DNA of 64,000 nt from the NCBI GenBank assembly GCA_040766105.1, contig JAXGRD010000004.1:124001-188000 (forward strand), written 5' to 3'. Shown here piece after piece: positions 36,834-46,906 of this stretch. The notes beneath the pieces are model-generated. The model was not told where the DNA came from and did not search any database. It saw only the letters and a program-made list of their open reading frames with translations. Made by a program: the position numbers and the translations under genes. The stretch is from JAXGRD01 sp040766105 (GTDB taxonomy: Bacteria > Bacillota > Clostridia > Peptostreptococcales > Anaerovoracaceae). Within the stretch, counting starts at the first letter, position 1; each line of letters starts with the position of its first letter.

Positions 36834-38480
36834 CTATCTTCTGCGTACCCTATCCATTAATCTTAGAATCTTGTCGCCCTTTGGCATGTTCAACAAATCT
36901 TCTCGTGTAATGCTTCTCGTTACAAAGAGCATGACCACGAATACAATGGCTGCAACCAGGATGGAAACCAGCGTCCCTAAGGAATGGCCCTGTTCCCCGC
37001 CGAAAACCTTGTAGTACATGAGCCAAGCCACCGCCGCCATGACCAGTGATGATATGAACGGCTTTATATATGTAAGCATAATATCAAACTTAGCACCGGT
37101 ATACTTTTTCACTGCATAGACATCCAATATAGCTACAACCAAGTAGGCTGCACAGGTTCCAATGGCAGCGCCCTTGATATTCAAGGAGGGTATGCCCACC
37201 AAGACCCAAGTCAAGACAATCTTTATGACAATACCTACGCATAAGTTCTTTACAGGCACCATTTGTTTGCCCACACCTTGCAAGATGCCGGAAACAGTCT
37301 GAACCACAGATAAGAAGATGACGCCGATGGCCAGAATACTGAGAGTCGGTGCAACGCTAATGGCCTCCGATGCTCTTGTCGGAAAGAGAAGGAGCATAAT
37401 GGGCTGAGAAAGTACGGCAATTCCAAAGGCACAGGGCAGTCCTATAATCAAGGATATGCGCAATCCCAAAGCTGTGTTGTAGCGAAGACCATCCATATCC
37501 CCTTCCTTAAATCTGGAAGAAATGTTGGGGACCAAGCTCATGGCCAATGCCATGGTCAACACTTGAGGAAGGTTGATGATGGGCGTCGCAAGACCGCCAA
37601 TTTGACCGTAAAGGTTCTTTGCAACCTCCGGCTCCCAACCGGTTGCCGTCAACCTGTTGACGATGATGGGAACCTCCGCAAAGTTCATAATGGGCATGAT
37701 GGCAGCTCCAATGGTGATGGGAATGGCAATGAGAAGAATGTCTCTAATAATCTTCTTGCTCTCTTCCCTTTCTCCGCCGGAATGAACAGCAATCCTGTAT
37801 TTGATTGCCTTTCGCGACAGAACATAGATCATTAGGATTACCAGCAATCCTGCCACGGATCCAATGGTAGCACCAAAGGTGGCGCCTGCTGCGCCTGCTG
37901 CACCGGCAGACTGGTCTCCATATCCGCTGAAAAGACCAATAGAGGAACCACCCTTAAAGAGGGTGTATGCCAAAAAGAGTCCGAATCCGACCCTAAAGAA
38001 CTGCTCAATAATCTGAGAAAAAGCTGTGGGTTTCATGTTTTGCATCCCTTGGAAATATCCTCTGTAAGCTGCCATAACAGGGACCACCAATAGAGCCGGT
38101 GCCACGGCCATCATGGAATATTTGGATTCAGGAATACCGTTGATTTCCGATAACCAACCTGCTCCAAAGAAGAGAATCCCGAAGGACACCACGCCAATGC
38201 TCAGCATGAGATACATGGAATAGCGGAATACCCGATGGGCTTCCTCGTAGTTGTTTACCGTGATTCGCTCCGACACCATCTTTGAAATGGCAACGGGAAT
38301 TCCCGAAGTGGCGATAACCACAAATATCGTATAGATGTAGTACGCCGGCGTGTAGTAGCTCATGCCCGTTGCGCCGATCATATTTCCCAAGGGCAAGCGG
38401 AAAACCGCTCCCAACAATTTAACGATGATTCCTGCAACTCCTAGAATTGCAGCACCTTGTACAAAGGATTTTTTACTCAT
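36834..38480 (-). CDS. MOP-superfamily lipid flippase, SpoVB/YabM-like
   Basis: 548 residues with about 14 membrane segments, starting KSFVQGAAILGVAGIIVKLLG, the Polysacc_synt/SpoVB signature. YYIYTIFVVIATSGIPVAISKMVSE and AAYRGYFQGMQNMKPTAFSQI are family hallmarks. It probably exports lipid-linked cell wall or spore cortex precursors. Its place between mfd and mazG matches Bacillus yabM. Confidence 0.9.
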   Translation of the reverse strand: MSKKSFVQGAAILGVAGIIVKLLGAVFRLPLGNMIGATGMSYYTPAYYIYTIFVVIATSGIPVAISKMVSERITVNNYEEAHRVFRYSMYLMLSIGVVSFGILFFGAGWLSEINGIPESKYSMMAVAPALLVVPVMAAYRGYFQGMQNMKPTAFSQIIEQFFRVGFGLFLAYTLFKGGSSIGLFSGYGDQSAGAAGAAGATFGATIGSVAGLLVILMIYVLSRKAIKYRIAVHSGGEREESKKIIRDILLIAIPITIGAAIMPIMNFAEVPIIVNRLTATGWEPEVAKNLYGQIGGLATPIINLPQVLTMALAMSLVPNISSRFKEGDMDGLRYNTALGLRISLIIGLPCAFGIAVLSQPIMLLLFPTRASEAISVAPTLSILAIGVIFLSVVQTVSGILQGVGKQMVPVKNLCVGIVIKIVLTWVLVGIPSLNIKGAAIGTCAAYLVVAILDVYAVKKYTGAKFDIMLTYIKPFISSLVMAAVAWLMYYKVFGGEQGHSLGTLVSILVAAIVFVVMLFVTRSITREDLLNMPKGDKILRLMDRVRRR

Positions 38481-38491
38481 TCTTGTAATTC

Positions 38492-39796
38492 CTATTCTTC
38501 TCGGTTTTTATTGGTCAACCGGAGTATTTCATCCGTCCACTTTTCTGTTTCAAATACGACTCTCTCCAAATCAATGGTCGTGTACTCCCCGTCCTTATAG
38601 AGGACTTTTCCGTCCACCATGGTCATGGAAACATTCCTACCACCGGCAGAATACACCAGGTTATTGATGATACTGTGGACAGGGTGCATGGCAGGACCCG
38701 AAGTATCCACTGTAATCAAATCGGCACGATATCCTACCGCCAACTTTCCACAGTCCTCTCTTCCTTGAGAGAAGGCGCCTCCAGCTGTGGCACCGCGCAA
38801 CGCATCTTCCGGTGTGACTCTGACAAGATCAGGATACATCATAGCCGTACCGATGGCCATGACCTTCATCTCCTCAATGAAATCCAAGCTGTTGTTGGAA
38901 GCCACACTGTCCGTTCCCAAGGCAATATGGACACCCTTCTCAAGAAGTGCAGGTACATTGCACACGCCGCTTCCCAACTTCATATTGCTCACCGGATTCA
39001 CCGCTACCACAACACCTTTTTCTTTGAGAATGTCATAATCCTCCCCTTCAATGTGGACGCAGTGGGCCGCAGTGGTTCTCGTGTCAAAGAGACCGTGGCT
39101 GTTAAGGTATTCCACCGGCGTCATGCCGTACTTTTCCTTGCATCCCTCATGCTCTGACAAGGTTTCAGATACATGGACCTGCATATTTGCGCCTATTTCT
39201 CTTGTGTACTCTGCCAACTGCGCCACTGTCTTTGGGTTGGAGGTATATTCTGCATGAAGGCTCATGTCAATTAAGAGTCTCCCGTCTCCGGCACCGTTCA
39301 TGGTTTCATAAAGCGCACGCATTTCCCCGGCACTCTCCAAATCCCAAAGATTTGCATCGCTAAAATTGGTGATGGACCTGCTCAGATTGTTCTTGGTCCC
39401 CGATTCCAAAATTGCCCTCGACATGGCTTCGGAAAAATAGTACATATCCGAGGTAGATACAATTCCGTTTGCCATGGATTCTGCCATGGCAAGTAGGGTT
39501 CCGTAATAGACGCTTTCCTCGTTGAGATTGGCTTCAAAGGGAAAAATCTTCTTATTGAGCCAATCTTGCAGGTTCATGTTTTCCCCATAGCCTCGCATGA
39601 GTGTCATGGGTGAATGGGCATGGGCATTGACAAAGCCGGCCAAGAGAAGCTTGTTTTTGCCCTCATAAACCTCACCGTAATCCTCTTGGGGTTTCTCTTC
39701 TCCCACGTAATCAATGTAGGCCCCCTTGGTGCCCACGTACATATTTTCTCTGACTCGAATATCTTCGTCAATCAGTGTAATGTTATTAAACAGCAT
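38492..39796 (-). CDS. Amidohydrolase, 5'-methylthioadenosine/S-adenosylhomocysteine deaminase type
   Basis: Zinc-dependent deaminase of the ATZ/TRZ/MtaD group; 434 residues. The metal motif is FVNAHAHSPM, further ligands are in MQVHVSET and AAHCVH, and the catalytic Asp is in IALGTDSVASNN. It likely deaminates MTA/SAH or adenosine derivatives; the substrate class is inferred from motif similarity. It sits between the SpoVB-like gene and mfd with short gaps, so it is probably co-transcribed. Confidence 0.88.
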   Translation of the reverse strand: MLFNNITLIDEDIRVRENMYVGTKGAYIDYVGEEKPQEDYGEVYEGKNKLLLAGFVNAHAHSPMTLMRGYGENMNLQDWLNKKIFPFEANLNEESVYYGTLLAMAESMANGIVSTSDMYYFSEAMSRAILESGTKNNLSRSITNFSDANLWDLESAGEMRALYETMNGAGDGRLLIDMSLHAEYTSNPKTVAQLAEYTREIGANMQVHVSETLSEHEGCKEKYGMTPVEYLNSHGLFDTRTTAAHCVHIEGEDYDILKEKGVVVAVNPVSNMKLGSGVCNVPALLEKGVHIALGTDSVASNNSLDFIEEMKVMAIGTAMMYPDLVRVTPEDALRGATAGGAFSQGREDCGKLAVGYRADLITVDTSGPAMHPVHSIINNLVYSAGGRNVSMTMVDGKVLYKDGEYTTIDLERVVFETEKWTDEILRLTNKNREE

Positions 39797-39829
39797 TTCT
39801 TCACATCCTTTGAAGTAGGTATTATATCA

Positions 39830-42800
39830 TCAACGGTCCTTTTGTGCCATAGCACTGATGACTTCCCACACGTCGGTAAGGATTTCCTTTCCCGGTGTTA
39901 GGAAGATAGAGACGGGACGAATTCCGCTCTTCTTTCCATATTCGAAAATCATCTTATCTACGTCCTGTCGTATCTTTTGAATCTCCAGCCTTTCCGCAAA
40001 GGCTTTGATCTTGGCCACCATGATTAGATTTCGAGTTTCCCTTGGAATATCCCCGTATCGATCCTGTAGTTCTTCCATCATTTCTCGCTCATCTTCTTCA
40101 TCGTAGATTGCCGCGATTTTTTTATACATGGTCAGTTTTTGAACTTCATCGGTAATATAGTCTACGGGAATGTAGGCGGACACCCGTAAATCCACCGTTG
40201 CGCCTTCGCCTTCACCTGTGACCACTTCTCCTTTTAGAGCCTTCACCGCATCATCCACCAGCTTACAGTACAATTCATAGCCGATGTTGATCATATGACC
40301 ATGCTGTTCCGTGCCCAGCAGGTTTCCGGCACCACGAATTTCCAAGTCCCGCATGGATATCTTAAACCCGGCGCCGAACTCGGTAAATTCCTTGATGGCA
40401 CGCAGACGGCGGTCCGCCACCTCCGATAATACTTTATTCTTCCCGTGCATCAGGTAGGCATAGGCCAAACGATTGGACCTTCCCACCCTGCCACGCAGTT
40501 GATACAGCTGTGATAAGCCAAACTTGTCCGCATCCAAAATGATGGCAGTATTTACATTGGGAATATCGATTCCCGATTCGATAATGGTGGTAGCCACTAA
40601 GATATCGATTTCTCCGTCCATGAATGACATCATGATTTCCTCAAGGACGCTTTCACTCATTTGGCCGTGGCCCACTGCGATTCGCTTTCCGGGAACCAGC
40701 CGATCAATTTGATCCGCAACTCTGTGAACCCCTGCCACTCGATTGTATATGACATAGACTTGTCCGCCTCGATCCAGTTCTCGCTCAATGGCCTCGGTAA
40801 TGACGAACTCATCTTCCTCCATGACGTAGGTCTGCACCGGATACCGTTCTTCCGGAGGTTCCTCGATGAGGCTCATATCTCGTACGCCGATGAGCGACAT
40901 ATGAAGCGTTCTGGGGATGGGTGTCGCCGATAAGGTGAGAACATCCACATTCTTCTTCAGTGCCTTGATCTTTTCCTTGTGTTGCACGCCAAAACGCTGT
41001 TCCTCGTCAATGACCAAGAGTCCCAAATCCTTGAACTTTATGTCCTTGCTCAGGAGTCTATGGGTGCCAATGACGACATCCACCGTCCCCTTTTTGATCT
41101 TATTCACCGTCCCTTCCTGCTCCTTATCGGAGCGAAAACGGCTGAGCATATCCACCGAGAAGGGGAACTTTTCAAATCTTTCCTTCAAAGTGTAGTAGTG
41201 TTGACTGGCCAAAATGGTAGTGGGAACCAAAACCGCCACTTGTTTCCCCTCGGCGGCACACTTGAACATGGCCCTGGCTGCCACCTCTGTCTTTCCGTAT
41301 CCCACATCGCCACAGAGAAGCCGGTCCATGGCTCTTTCCTTTTCCATATCCCCTTTGATTTCTTCAATGCAGCGAAGCTGGTCCGCCGTCTCTTCAAAGG
41401 GAAAGCTTTCTTCAAATTCCTTTTGCCACACTGTATCCGGCCCAAACTTATGCCCCGGATTGGCGTTTCTCGAGGCACTAATTTCCAGCAACTCCTTGGC
41501 CATATTGGCAATGGACGCCTTGGCCTTTGCCTTGGTGGTCCTCCAATCGCTTCCGCTTAGCTTGTTGATTTTGACCTCGACCGTGTCCTTGCCAACGTAC
41601 TTTTGGATCAAATCCATTTGGGTTGCAGGAACATAGAGGGTATCCTTGCCCGCATACTGAACCTTCAAGTAATCCTTCTTCTCACCCTTTACGTTCAGCT
41701 GATCGATACCGATAAATTTACCGATACCATGGGTCTCGTGGACCACATAGTCTCCCGCACTAATATCTGCAAAGCTCTTGATCGCCTGGCCCTTCGTCTT
41801 TGAGGAACTCTTTCTCCGTTTCCTCTTGTAGGTCCCAAAGATGTCTCCGTCGGTAATATAGCATATCTTTTCCTCGGGAAAATCCATCCCCGATGTGAGG
41901 CTTCCCTTTTCCACCCATACTCTGCCGTCCAGGTAGCAACCTGCCAGGAACTCCTGAATATTTCGATACCTATCCTGTGTGGAACAGACAATGGTCACCT
42001 TGTAGTGATTATCTAAATACTTGTGCAAGTCCCTTTCCAACATGTCCATCTTTCCGTTGTAGGAGAGTGTTTGACGACTTTGCACATTGCGGATTTCCTC
42101 ATAGGCATCCACACCTTTCACTGCACGAGGAAAAGGGGTGCACAAAAACACCTTGGGAAGTTGATAGATTTCCAGCAACTCCTTCTTTCCGGAAAAGTTT
42201 TTGATATCGCTGGGGATGACCTTCCCTTGCTCCAAAAAGACCTCGAAGTCCAACTTCAATTCCTTGCTTCTGGTCTCCACCCCTTCGTAAATACGATTGG
42301 GATCGTCCATTATGACGATTTTGTCCTTCATATAATCCCATAGGAAGGCGGGCGCATCATAGAAGTAATCCATATAGTTTTCCAAATGTTGAATGTTGGT
42401 CATATTATCGATGGAGTCCAACAGCTGATCTCTTCTCTCGGGAAGATTATGATATGCCCTTGTAATCCGTTTTTTGGCTTTCTCAAATGCCTCTTTCTCC
42501 CGCACCATGAGCTCGGCAGGAAAAATGTCAACGTTGTGCAATTTTTCCACCGATCGCTGAGATTCTACCTGAAAGGTTCGAATGTCTTCCACAAGAGTGT
42601 CAAAGAATTCTATCCGAACGGGAAGATCCAAATAGGGGGTGAAGATATCCAGAATCCCTCCGCGAACGGAGAACTGTCCCTTTGCATAGACCAAGGGAAC
42701 TCTCTCGTAGCCCATGTCAATCAAGGCTTGCATGGTTTCCTTTTGGTCCGCCTCTTCTCCCACTTCCAGGATTAAAGTATGGGACAGAAATACTTCCTTT

Positions 42801-43117
42801 GGGGGCAATTTTTTAATTGCTACAGAGGCGGGTGCAATGACGATGCAATCTTCTCCCTCTGCAACAGCGGCCATGATTCGCAGGCGCTCCAACATGGTGT
42901 CCCTGCTCTTGGCCTCGTAGCTGACGAACTTCTCCTCGTCAGTGGGAAGAACGTAGATTCGCTTATCTGCAAAAAAAGAAAGATCGGAGGCAAGTCGCTT
43001 TGCACCAATATAGGTGGGTGTTACGACGAGACATTGCCCCGGATTTTCATTGATTATTCTGGCACATATCGGTGCAACTCTGCTATCCGATATGCCCGAA
43101 ATATTAACTATTCCCAT
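39830..43117 (-). CDS. mfd: Transcription-repair coupling factor
   Basis: ATP-driven translocase that removes stalled RNA polymerase and recruits UvrA. UvrB-like N-terminal region (ERVPLVYAKGQFSVRGGILDIF), RNAP-interaction domain (GDYVVHETHGIGKFIGI), Walker A CGDVGYGKTEVA, DEEQRFG, TRG-like HGQM segment and ATTIIESGIDIPN. 1095 residues, slightly shorter than Bacillus Mfd, mainly at the N-terminus. Its ATG lies 14 bases inside pth with almost no Shine-Dalgarno, so it probably depends on translational coupling. Confidence 0.97.
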   Translation of the reverse strand: MGIVNISGISDSRVAPICARIINENPGQCLVVTPTYIGAKRLASDLSFFADKRIYVLPTDEEKFVSYEAKSRDTMLERLRIMAAVAEGEDCIVIAPASVAIKKLPPKEVFLSHTLILEVGEEADQKETMQALIDMGYERVPLVYAKGQFSVRGGILDIFTPYLDLPVRIEFFDTLVEDIRTFQVESQRSVEKLHNVDIFPAELMVREKEAFEKAKKRITRAYHNLPERRDQLLDSIDNMTNIQHLENYMDYFYDAPAFLWDYMKDKIVIMDDPNRIYEGVETRSKELKLDFEVFLEQGKVIPSDIKNFSGKKELLEIYQLPKVFLCTPFPRAVKGVDAYEEIRNVQSRQTLSYNGKMDMLERDLHKYLDNHYKVTIVCSTQDRYRNIQEFLAGCYLDGRVWVEKGSLTSGMDFPEEKICYITDGDIFGTYKRKRRKSSSKTKGQAIKSFADISAGDYVVHETHGIGKFIGIDQLNVKGEKKDYLKVQYAGKDTLYVPATQMDLIQKYVGKDTVEVKINKLSGSDWRTTKAKAKASIANMAKELLEISASRNANPGHKFGPDTVWQKEFEESFPFEETADQLRCIEEIKGDMEKERAMDRLLCGDVGYGKTEVAARAMFKCAAEGKQVAVLVPTTILASQHYYTLKERFEKFPFSVDMLSRFRSDKEQEGTVNKIKKGTVDVVIGTHRLLSKDIKFKDLGLLVIDEEQRFGVQHKEKIKALKKNVDVLTLSATPIPRTLHMSLIGVRDMSLIEEPPEERYPVQTYVMEEDEFVITEAIERELDRGGQVYVIYNRVAGVHRVADQIDRLVPGKRIAVGHGQMSESVLEEIMMSFMDGEIDILVATTIIESGIDIPNVNTAIILDADKFGLSQLYQLRGRVGRSNRLAYAYLMHGKNKVLSEVADRRLRAIKEFTEFGAGFKISMRDLEIRGAGNLLGTEQHGHMINIGYELYCKLVDDAVKALKGEVVTGEGEGATVDLRVSAYIPVDYITDEVQKLTMYKKIAAIYDEEDEREMMEELQDRYGDIPRETRNLIMVAKIKAFAERLEIQKIRQDVDKMIFEYGKKSGIRPVSIFLTPGKEILTDVWEVISAMAQKDR

Positions 43118-43679
43118 TATATTTATTCATCGCCCTGTCAATGCCGTCTTCCATGTAGCAGATTGTTGCTGCTACCGCACGTCTTACGGCATTCTCCAGG
43201 GGTTCCTTTTCCTTTGTCGTAAAGCCGCCGGTGACATAATCCTTCACATCCCCACGGAAAGCCTCCTTTACGGCACCACCAATACCGATGCGAATCCTGG
43301 GAAAGTGATCAAAGCCCAATCTTCTGATGATGGACTTCATACCGTTATGGCTTCCAGAGCTACCCTGCTTCCGAATTCTCACCACTCCCGTTTCAAAATC
43401 CATGTCATCATAGATGACCAGAAGGTTTTCCGGTGGAACCTTATAGTAGTCCACGATTTCCCCCAGGGAATCTCCGCTGAGATTCATGTACGTCTGTGGT
43501 TTTACCAACATAAACTTTTGGCCGCCCAGGTTTCCCTCGCCCACCAAAGCCTTATGCTTTATTTTATTCACTTCCACGCCCAGTTCTTCCGCCAAAACAT
43601 CAATCGTAATAAAACCCAAATTGTGGCGGGTCTGCGCATACTTTCTACCCGGATTTCCCAGGCCGACTATTACAAACAT
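43104..43679 (-). CDS. pth: Peptidyl-tRNA hydrolase
   Basis: Recycles peptidyl-tRNA. VGLGNPGRKYAQTRHNLGF contains the catalytic His, and PQTYMNLSG, YDDMDFETGVVRIRKQGSSG SHNG and DHFPRIRIGIG complete the family pattern. 191 residues. Between prs and mfd as in Bacillus (spoVC). Confidence 0.97.
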   Translation of the reverse strand: MFVIVGLGNPGRKYAQTRHNLGFITIDVLAEELGVEVNKIKHKALVGEGNLGGQKFMLVKPQTYMNLSGDSLGEIVDYYKVPPENLLVIYDDMDFETGVVRIRKQGSSGSHNGMKSIIRRLGFDHFPRIRIGIGGAVKEAFRGDVKDYVTGGFTTKEKEPLENAVRRAVAATICYMEDGIDRAMNKYNGNS

Positions 43680-43687
43680 CTTTACCT

Positions 43688-44638
43688 TTAATCGAACAAC
43701 TTGCTGATGGAGTCGTTTGTGTGTATCCTGGCGATGGCTTCCGCAAAGAGGGGTGCCACGCTAAGATGCTTCATCTTCTTGATTGCCTTTTCTTCGCAGA
43801 CGGGAATGGTGTTCAAGAGGACCACTTCCTCAAAGGGCGCTTCTTCCAGTCTTTCATAGGCGGGGCCGGACAAGACCGCATGGGTCGCACAGGCAAAGAC
43901 ACTCTTTGCTCCCAGTTTGATCAACGCTCTTCCCGCATTACATATGGTTCCCGCTGTATCAATCATATCGTCTACGATGATACAGTTCTTCCCGTTGATA
44001 TCACCGATGATATTCATGATTTCGCTTTTGTTGGGCTCCGGTCTCCTCTTATCTACGATAGCAATGGGCGTTCCCAAAGGCTCTGCCAGATTTCTGGCAC
44101 GGGTAACCGATCCGTGGTCCGGAGACACAATGACCAAATCATCGATTTTCTTTTTCTTCCAGTAGTCCACCAAGATGGGCATGCCCAACAGATGATCCAC
44201 GGGAATATCGAAATACCCCTGAATCTGCGGAGCATGAAGATCCATGGTCACCAATCGATTGGCGCCCGCAGCCATGAGAAGATCCGCTACCAATTTGGAG
44301 GTGATGGGATCTCTTGCCTTGGCCTTTCTGTCTTGTCTGGCATATCCGTAGTAGGGCATAACCACATTGATTCGCCCCGCAGAAGCCCTCTTCATGGAAT
44401 CGATCATAATCAGCACTTCCATCAGATTATCGTTTACAGGTGCACAGGTGGACTGGATAATATAGCAATCCACGCCTCTGACAGATTCCATCAGATTAAA
44501 AGCGATTTCCCCGTCGCTAAACTGCCTCACTTCAGCTCTTCCCAACGGTTTTCCTAGCTTTGAAGCTATTTCTTCCGCAAGATCGGGATGGGCGTTACCG
44601 GTAAAAATTTTAAACTCCGGGTACATTGCATTGTTCAT
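43688..44638 (-). CDS. prs: Ribose-phosphate pyrophosphokinase
   Basis: Makes PRPP from ribose 5-phosphate and ATP. FTGNAHPDLAEEIASKLG, the VRGVDCYIIQSTCAPVNDNL segment, YGYARQDRKAKARDPI and the PRPP loop CIIVDDMIDTAGT are visible. 316 residues. GGAGGAAAG precedes the ATG. Feeds purine synthesis, regulated by PurR encoded nearby. Confidence 0.98.
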   Translation of the reverse strand: MNNAMYPEFKIFTGNAHPDLAEEIASKLGKPLGRAEVRQFSDGEIAFNLMESVRGVDCYIIQSTCAPVNDNLMEVLIMIDSMKRASAGRINVVMPYYGYARQDRKAKARDPITSKLVADLLMAAGANRLVTMDLHAPQIQGYFDIPVDHLLGMPILVDYWKKKKIDDLVIVSPDHGSVTRARNLAEPLGTPIAIVDKRRPEPNKSEIMNIIGDINGKNCIIVDDMIDTAGTICNAGRALIKLGAKSVFACATHAVLSGPAYERLEEAPFEEVVLLNTIPVCEEKAIKKMKHLSVAPLFAEAIARIHTNDSISKLFD

Positions 44639-44650
44639 TTCTTTCCTCCG

Positions 44651-45346
44651 CTATTTTTTCTTGTTGAGAAGACCGCGTTTTTCCACCCAGCCATTTAGTA
44701 CTTTGCCCCTCGCTCTGGCAACATAAAGGGAACCTGAAGGCACATCTCCGGTTACCGTGCTTCCGGCGGCAATATATGACTTCTCTTCCACCGTTACCGG
44801 TGAAATGAGGTTGGTGTTACAACCAATGAAGGAGTCCTTCTTCACTGTGGATCTATGTTTGTTTGAGCCATCGTAGTTGACAAAAACCACACCGCATCCG
44901 ATGTTAACATTTTCTTCTACGTCCGAGTCACCGATGTAGGTCAAGTGTGAGGCCTTGCTTCCGTCACCCATGGTGGAGTTCTTCACTTCCACAAAATCTC
45001 CTACCTTACACCCGCTGCCCACATGGCTGTTGGGTCTCATGTAAGCAAAGGGACCCACCTTGGTTTTATTTCCCACGGTACTTTCCAAAATTACGGAACT
45101 CTGGATATCCGTATCGTTTCCAATGGTAGAATCGACAATACGGGTATTCTGTCCAATGACGCAATTCTCCCCGATGGAGACCTTTCCTTCCAAAACCACG
45201 CAGGGATAAATCGTGGTTCCCGCTCCGATTTCCACGCCTTCATCAATGTAGGCCTGCTTAATATCTATAAACCGTACGCCTTTCTCCGCATAGGCTAAGT
45301 TTCTTTCCAGTCTTGCTTCTTCTTCCGCTTCGTATTTCTTTCTCAT
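44651..45346 (-). CDS. GlmU-like acetyltransferase domain alone (left-handed beta-helix)
   Basis: 231 residues from ATG 45346, nine bases after AGGAG. From residue 30 on there is a hexapeptide-repeat beta-helix closely matching the C-terminal half of GlmU: GAGTTIYPCVVLEG, VGPFAYMRPNSHVG, GDFVEVKNSTMGDGSKASHL, NIGCGVVFVNYDGSNKH, GCNTNLISPVTVEE and the C-terminal GWVEKRG. The N-terminal uridylyltransferase half (about 230 residues) is missing and replaced by a short charged helix. It would make GlcNAc-1-P from GlcN-1-P but not UDP-GlcNAc. Its position before prs is that of normal glmU. Confidence 0.85.
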   Translation of the reverse strand: MRKKYEAEEEARLERNLAYAEKGVRFIDIKQAYIDEGVEIGAGTTIYPCVVLEGKVSIGENCVIGQNTRIVDSTIGNDTDIQSSVILESTVGNKTKVGPFAYMRPNSHVGSGCKVGDFVEVKNSTMGDGSKASHLTYIGDSDVEENVNIGCGVVFVNYDGSNKHRSTVKKDSFIGCNTNLISPVTVEEKSYIAAGSTVTGDVPSGSLYVARARGKVLNGWVEKRGLLNKKK

Positions 45347-45350
45347 TTGC

Positions 45351-46763
45351 TTATTCTCCTCTAATTCTTGTGCCACGGGTAGCCCCGTCCTTTTCTAATA
45401 TCATTTCTCCAATCTTATATACGTCCCCTGCCCCCATAGTCAGAATGAGGTCTTTTGGTTCCGCATTATTGTACACAAAGTTGGCGATTTCTTCAAAGCC
45501 CTCGAAAAAGTATACATCCTTTTCCGGATACCGCTTTTTTATTTCCGTCATAAGAGACTTGGAGCTGATTTTATGAATATTTTTTTCTCGTGCCGCATAG
45601 ATTTCAGCCAGCACAATCTTATCGGCATGCTTGAAAGCAGCCGGAAACTCGTCGAATAACGCGATGGTTCTGGTATAGGTATGTGGTTGAAAAATGCACC
45701 ATATATTGTCGTAACTCATGTTGCGGGCGGCTTTCAAAGTTGCCTTTATTTCCGTCGGGTGATGGGCATAGTCATCAACGATGCGCATGCCGCTTTGGGT
45801 TTCTCCCATTTCATCAAATCGTCTTTCCGTACCCTTGTATCCCTCCAGTGTAGTAACAATCGTATTCATGTCCACGCCTAAAGTATGGCAACAAGCTACT
45901 GTTACCAATGCATTGAGAAGATTGTGTTCCCCGGGAACAGCCAACTGAAGGTGGCAGATTTCCTTTCCCTTGTGAAGCACGGAAAAAGCCGGGTTGCCCT
46001 TGGCATTAAACTCAATGTCATCGGCACAGTAGGTGCATCCTTCACTGATACCGTATGTGATTACATTTTTTCTTCCCTTAATGACCCGCTTTACAAAGGG
46101 GTTGGCATCATAGGCAAAGAGAATTCCGTTAGGGGGCAGAAGCCCGATAAAGCGATCAAAGGATTGGGTAATGTGCTCGATGTCCTTAAAATAATCCAAG
46201 TGATCCGAGTCGATATTGAGAATGATTTCGATCATGGGTTTCAGTTGAAGGAAGCTATCCATGTACTCGCATGCTTCCGTCACGAAATAATCCCCCTGTC
46301 CGACCCTAACGTTTCCCCCAATTTCTGAAAGGTTCCCACCCACGAGAATCGTAGGATCCATTTCCGCTTGCAAGAGAACCAAGGAAATCATGGATGTTGT
46401 GGTCGTCTTACCATGGGTTCCTGCAATGGCGATGCTGTTTTTATGAACCTTCATCAGTTCTCCCAGCATCTCCGCCCTTGTGACGCATGGGATTCCTTCT
46501 TCTCGCGCCCAAACCAGTTCCGGGTTATCGCTCCCCACGGCAGCCGAAAAAACGACTAAATCAGCACCTTCTACATTTTTCGCCCTATGGCCCAAGGCAA
46601 TTTTGACACCTTCTCCCATGAGCCGGTCCACCTGATCATTTTGGTTCATATCAGACCCGGTAACCGTATATCCCTGTGCAAGCAAAATATCTGCAATAGC
46701 AGAGAGGCCTATCCCCCCGATGCCGATGCAGTGCACTTTTTGAACATTGTTGAAATTAATCAT
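45351..46763 (-). CDS. murC: UDP-N-acetylmuramate--L-alanine ligase
   Basis: Adds L-Ala to UDP-MurNAc. GIGGIGLSAIADILLAQGYTV, the ATP loop IAGTHGKTTTTSM, VTEACEYMDSFLQL and DDYAHHPTEI are all present. 470 residues. Its stop lies four bases before the GlmU-like start. The upstream gap is shared with the purR promoter. Confidence 0.97.
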   Translation of the reverse strand: MINFNNVQKVHCIGIGGIGLSAIADILLAQGYTVTGSDMNQNDQVDRLMGEGVKIALGHRAKNVEGADLVVFSAAVGSDNPELVWAREEGIPCVTRAEMLGELMKVHKNSIAIAGTHGKTTTTSMISLVLLQAEMDPTILVGGNLSEIGGNVRVGQGDYFVTEACEYMDSFLQLKPMIEIILNIDSDHLDYFKDIEHITQSFDRFIGLLPPNGILFAYDANPFVKRVIKGRKNVITYGISEGCTYCADDIEFNAKGNPAFSVLHKGKEICHLQLAVPGEHNLLNALVTVACCHTLGVDMNTIVTTLEGYKGTERRFDEMGETQSGMRIVDDYAHHPTEIKATLKAARNMSYDNIWCIFQPHTYTRTIALFDEFPAAFKHADKIVLAEIYAAREKNIHKISSKSLMTEIKKRYPEKDVYFFEGFEEIANFVYNNAEPKDLILTMGAGDVYKIGEMILEKDGATRGTRIRGE

Positions 46764-46817
46764 CTACTAAGTCCCTCCAAATATTACAGGAAAAGTATAT
46801 CATACTTTCCGGTGAAT

Positions 46818-46876
46818 TTGACAAAAATATGAGAACCGAATAATATTATATATTCATAAAAGAAAGTTCGTAATAT
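46818..46876 (+). promoter_or_regulatory. purR promoter with a pair of Pur boxes
   Basis: TTGACA (46818-46823), 17 bases, TAATAT (46841-46846). A Pur box-like AACCGAATAAT overlaps the spacer, and an inverted AAAGTTCGTAATA (46863-46875) lies after the start site. Orientation and spacing match Bacillus Pur box pairs, suggesting autoregulation. Confidence 0.65.
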
Positions 46877-46906
46877 AATGAACGATTTACCGCTAGGAGG
46901 AGTGAA

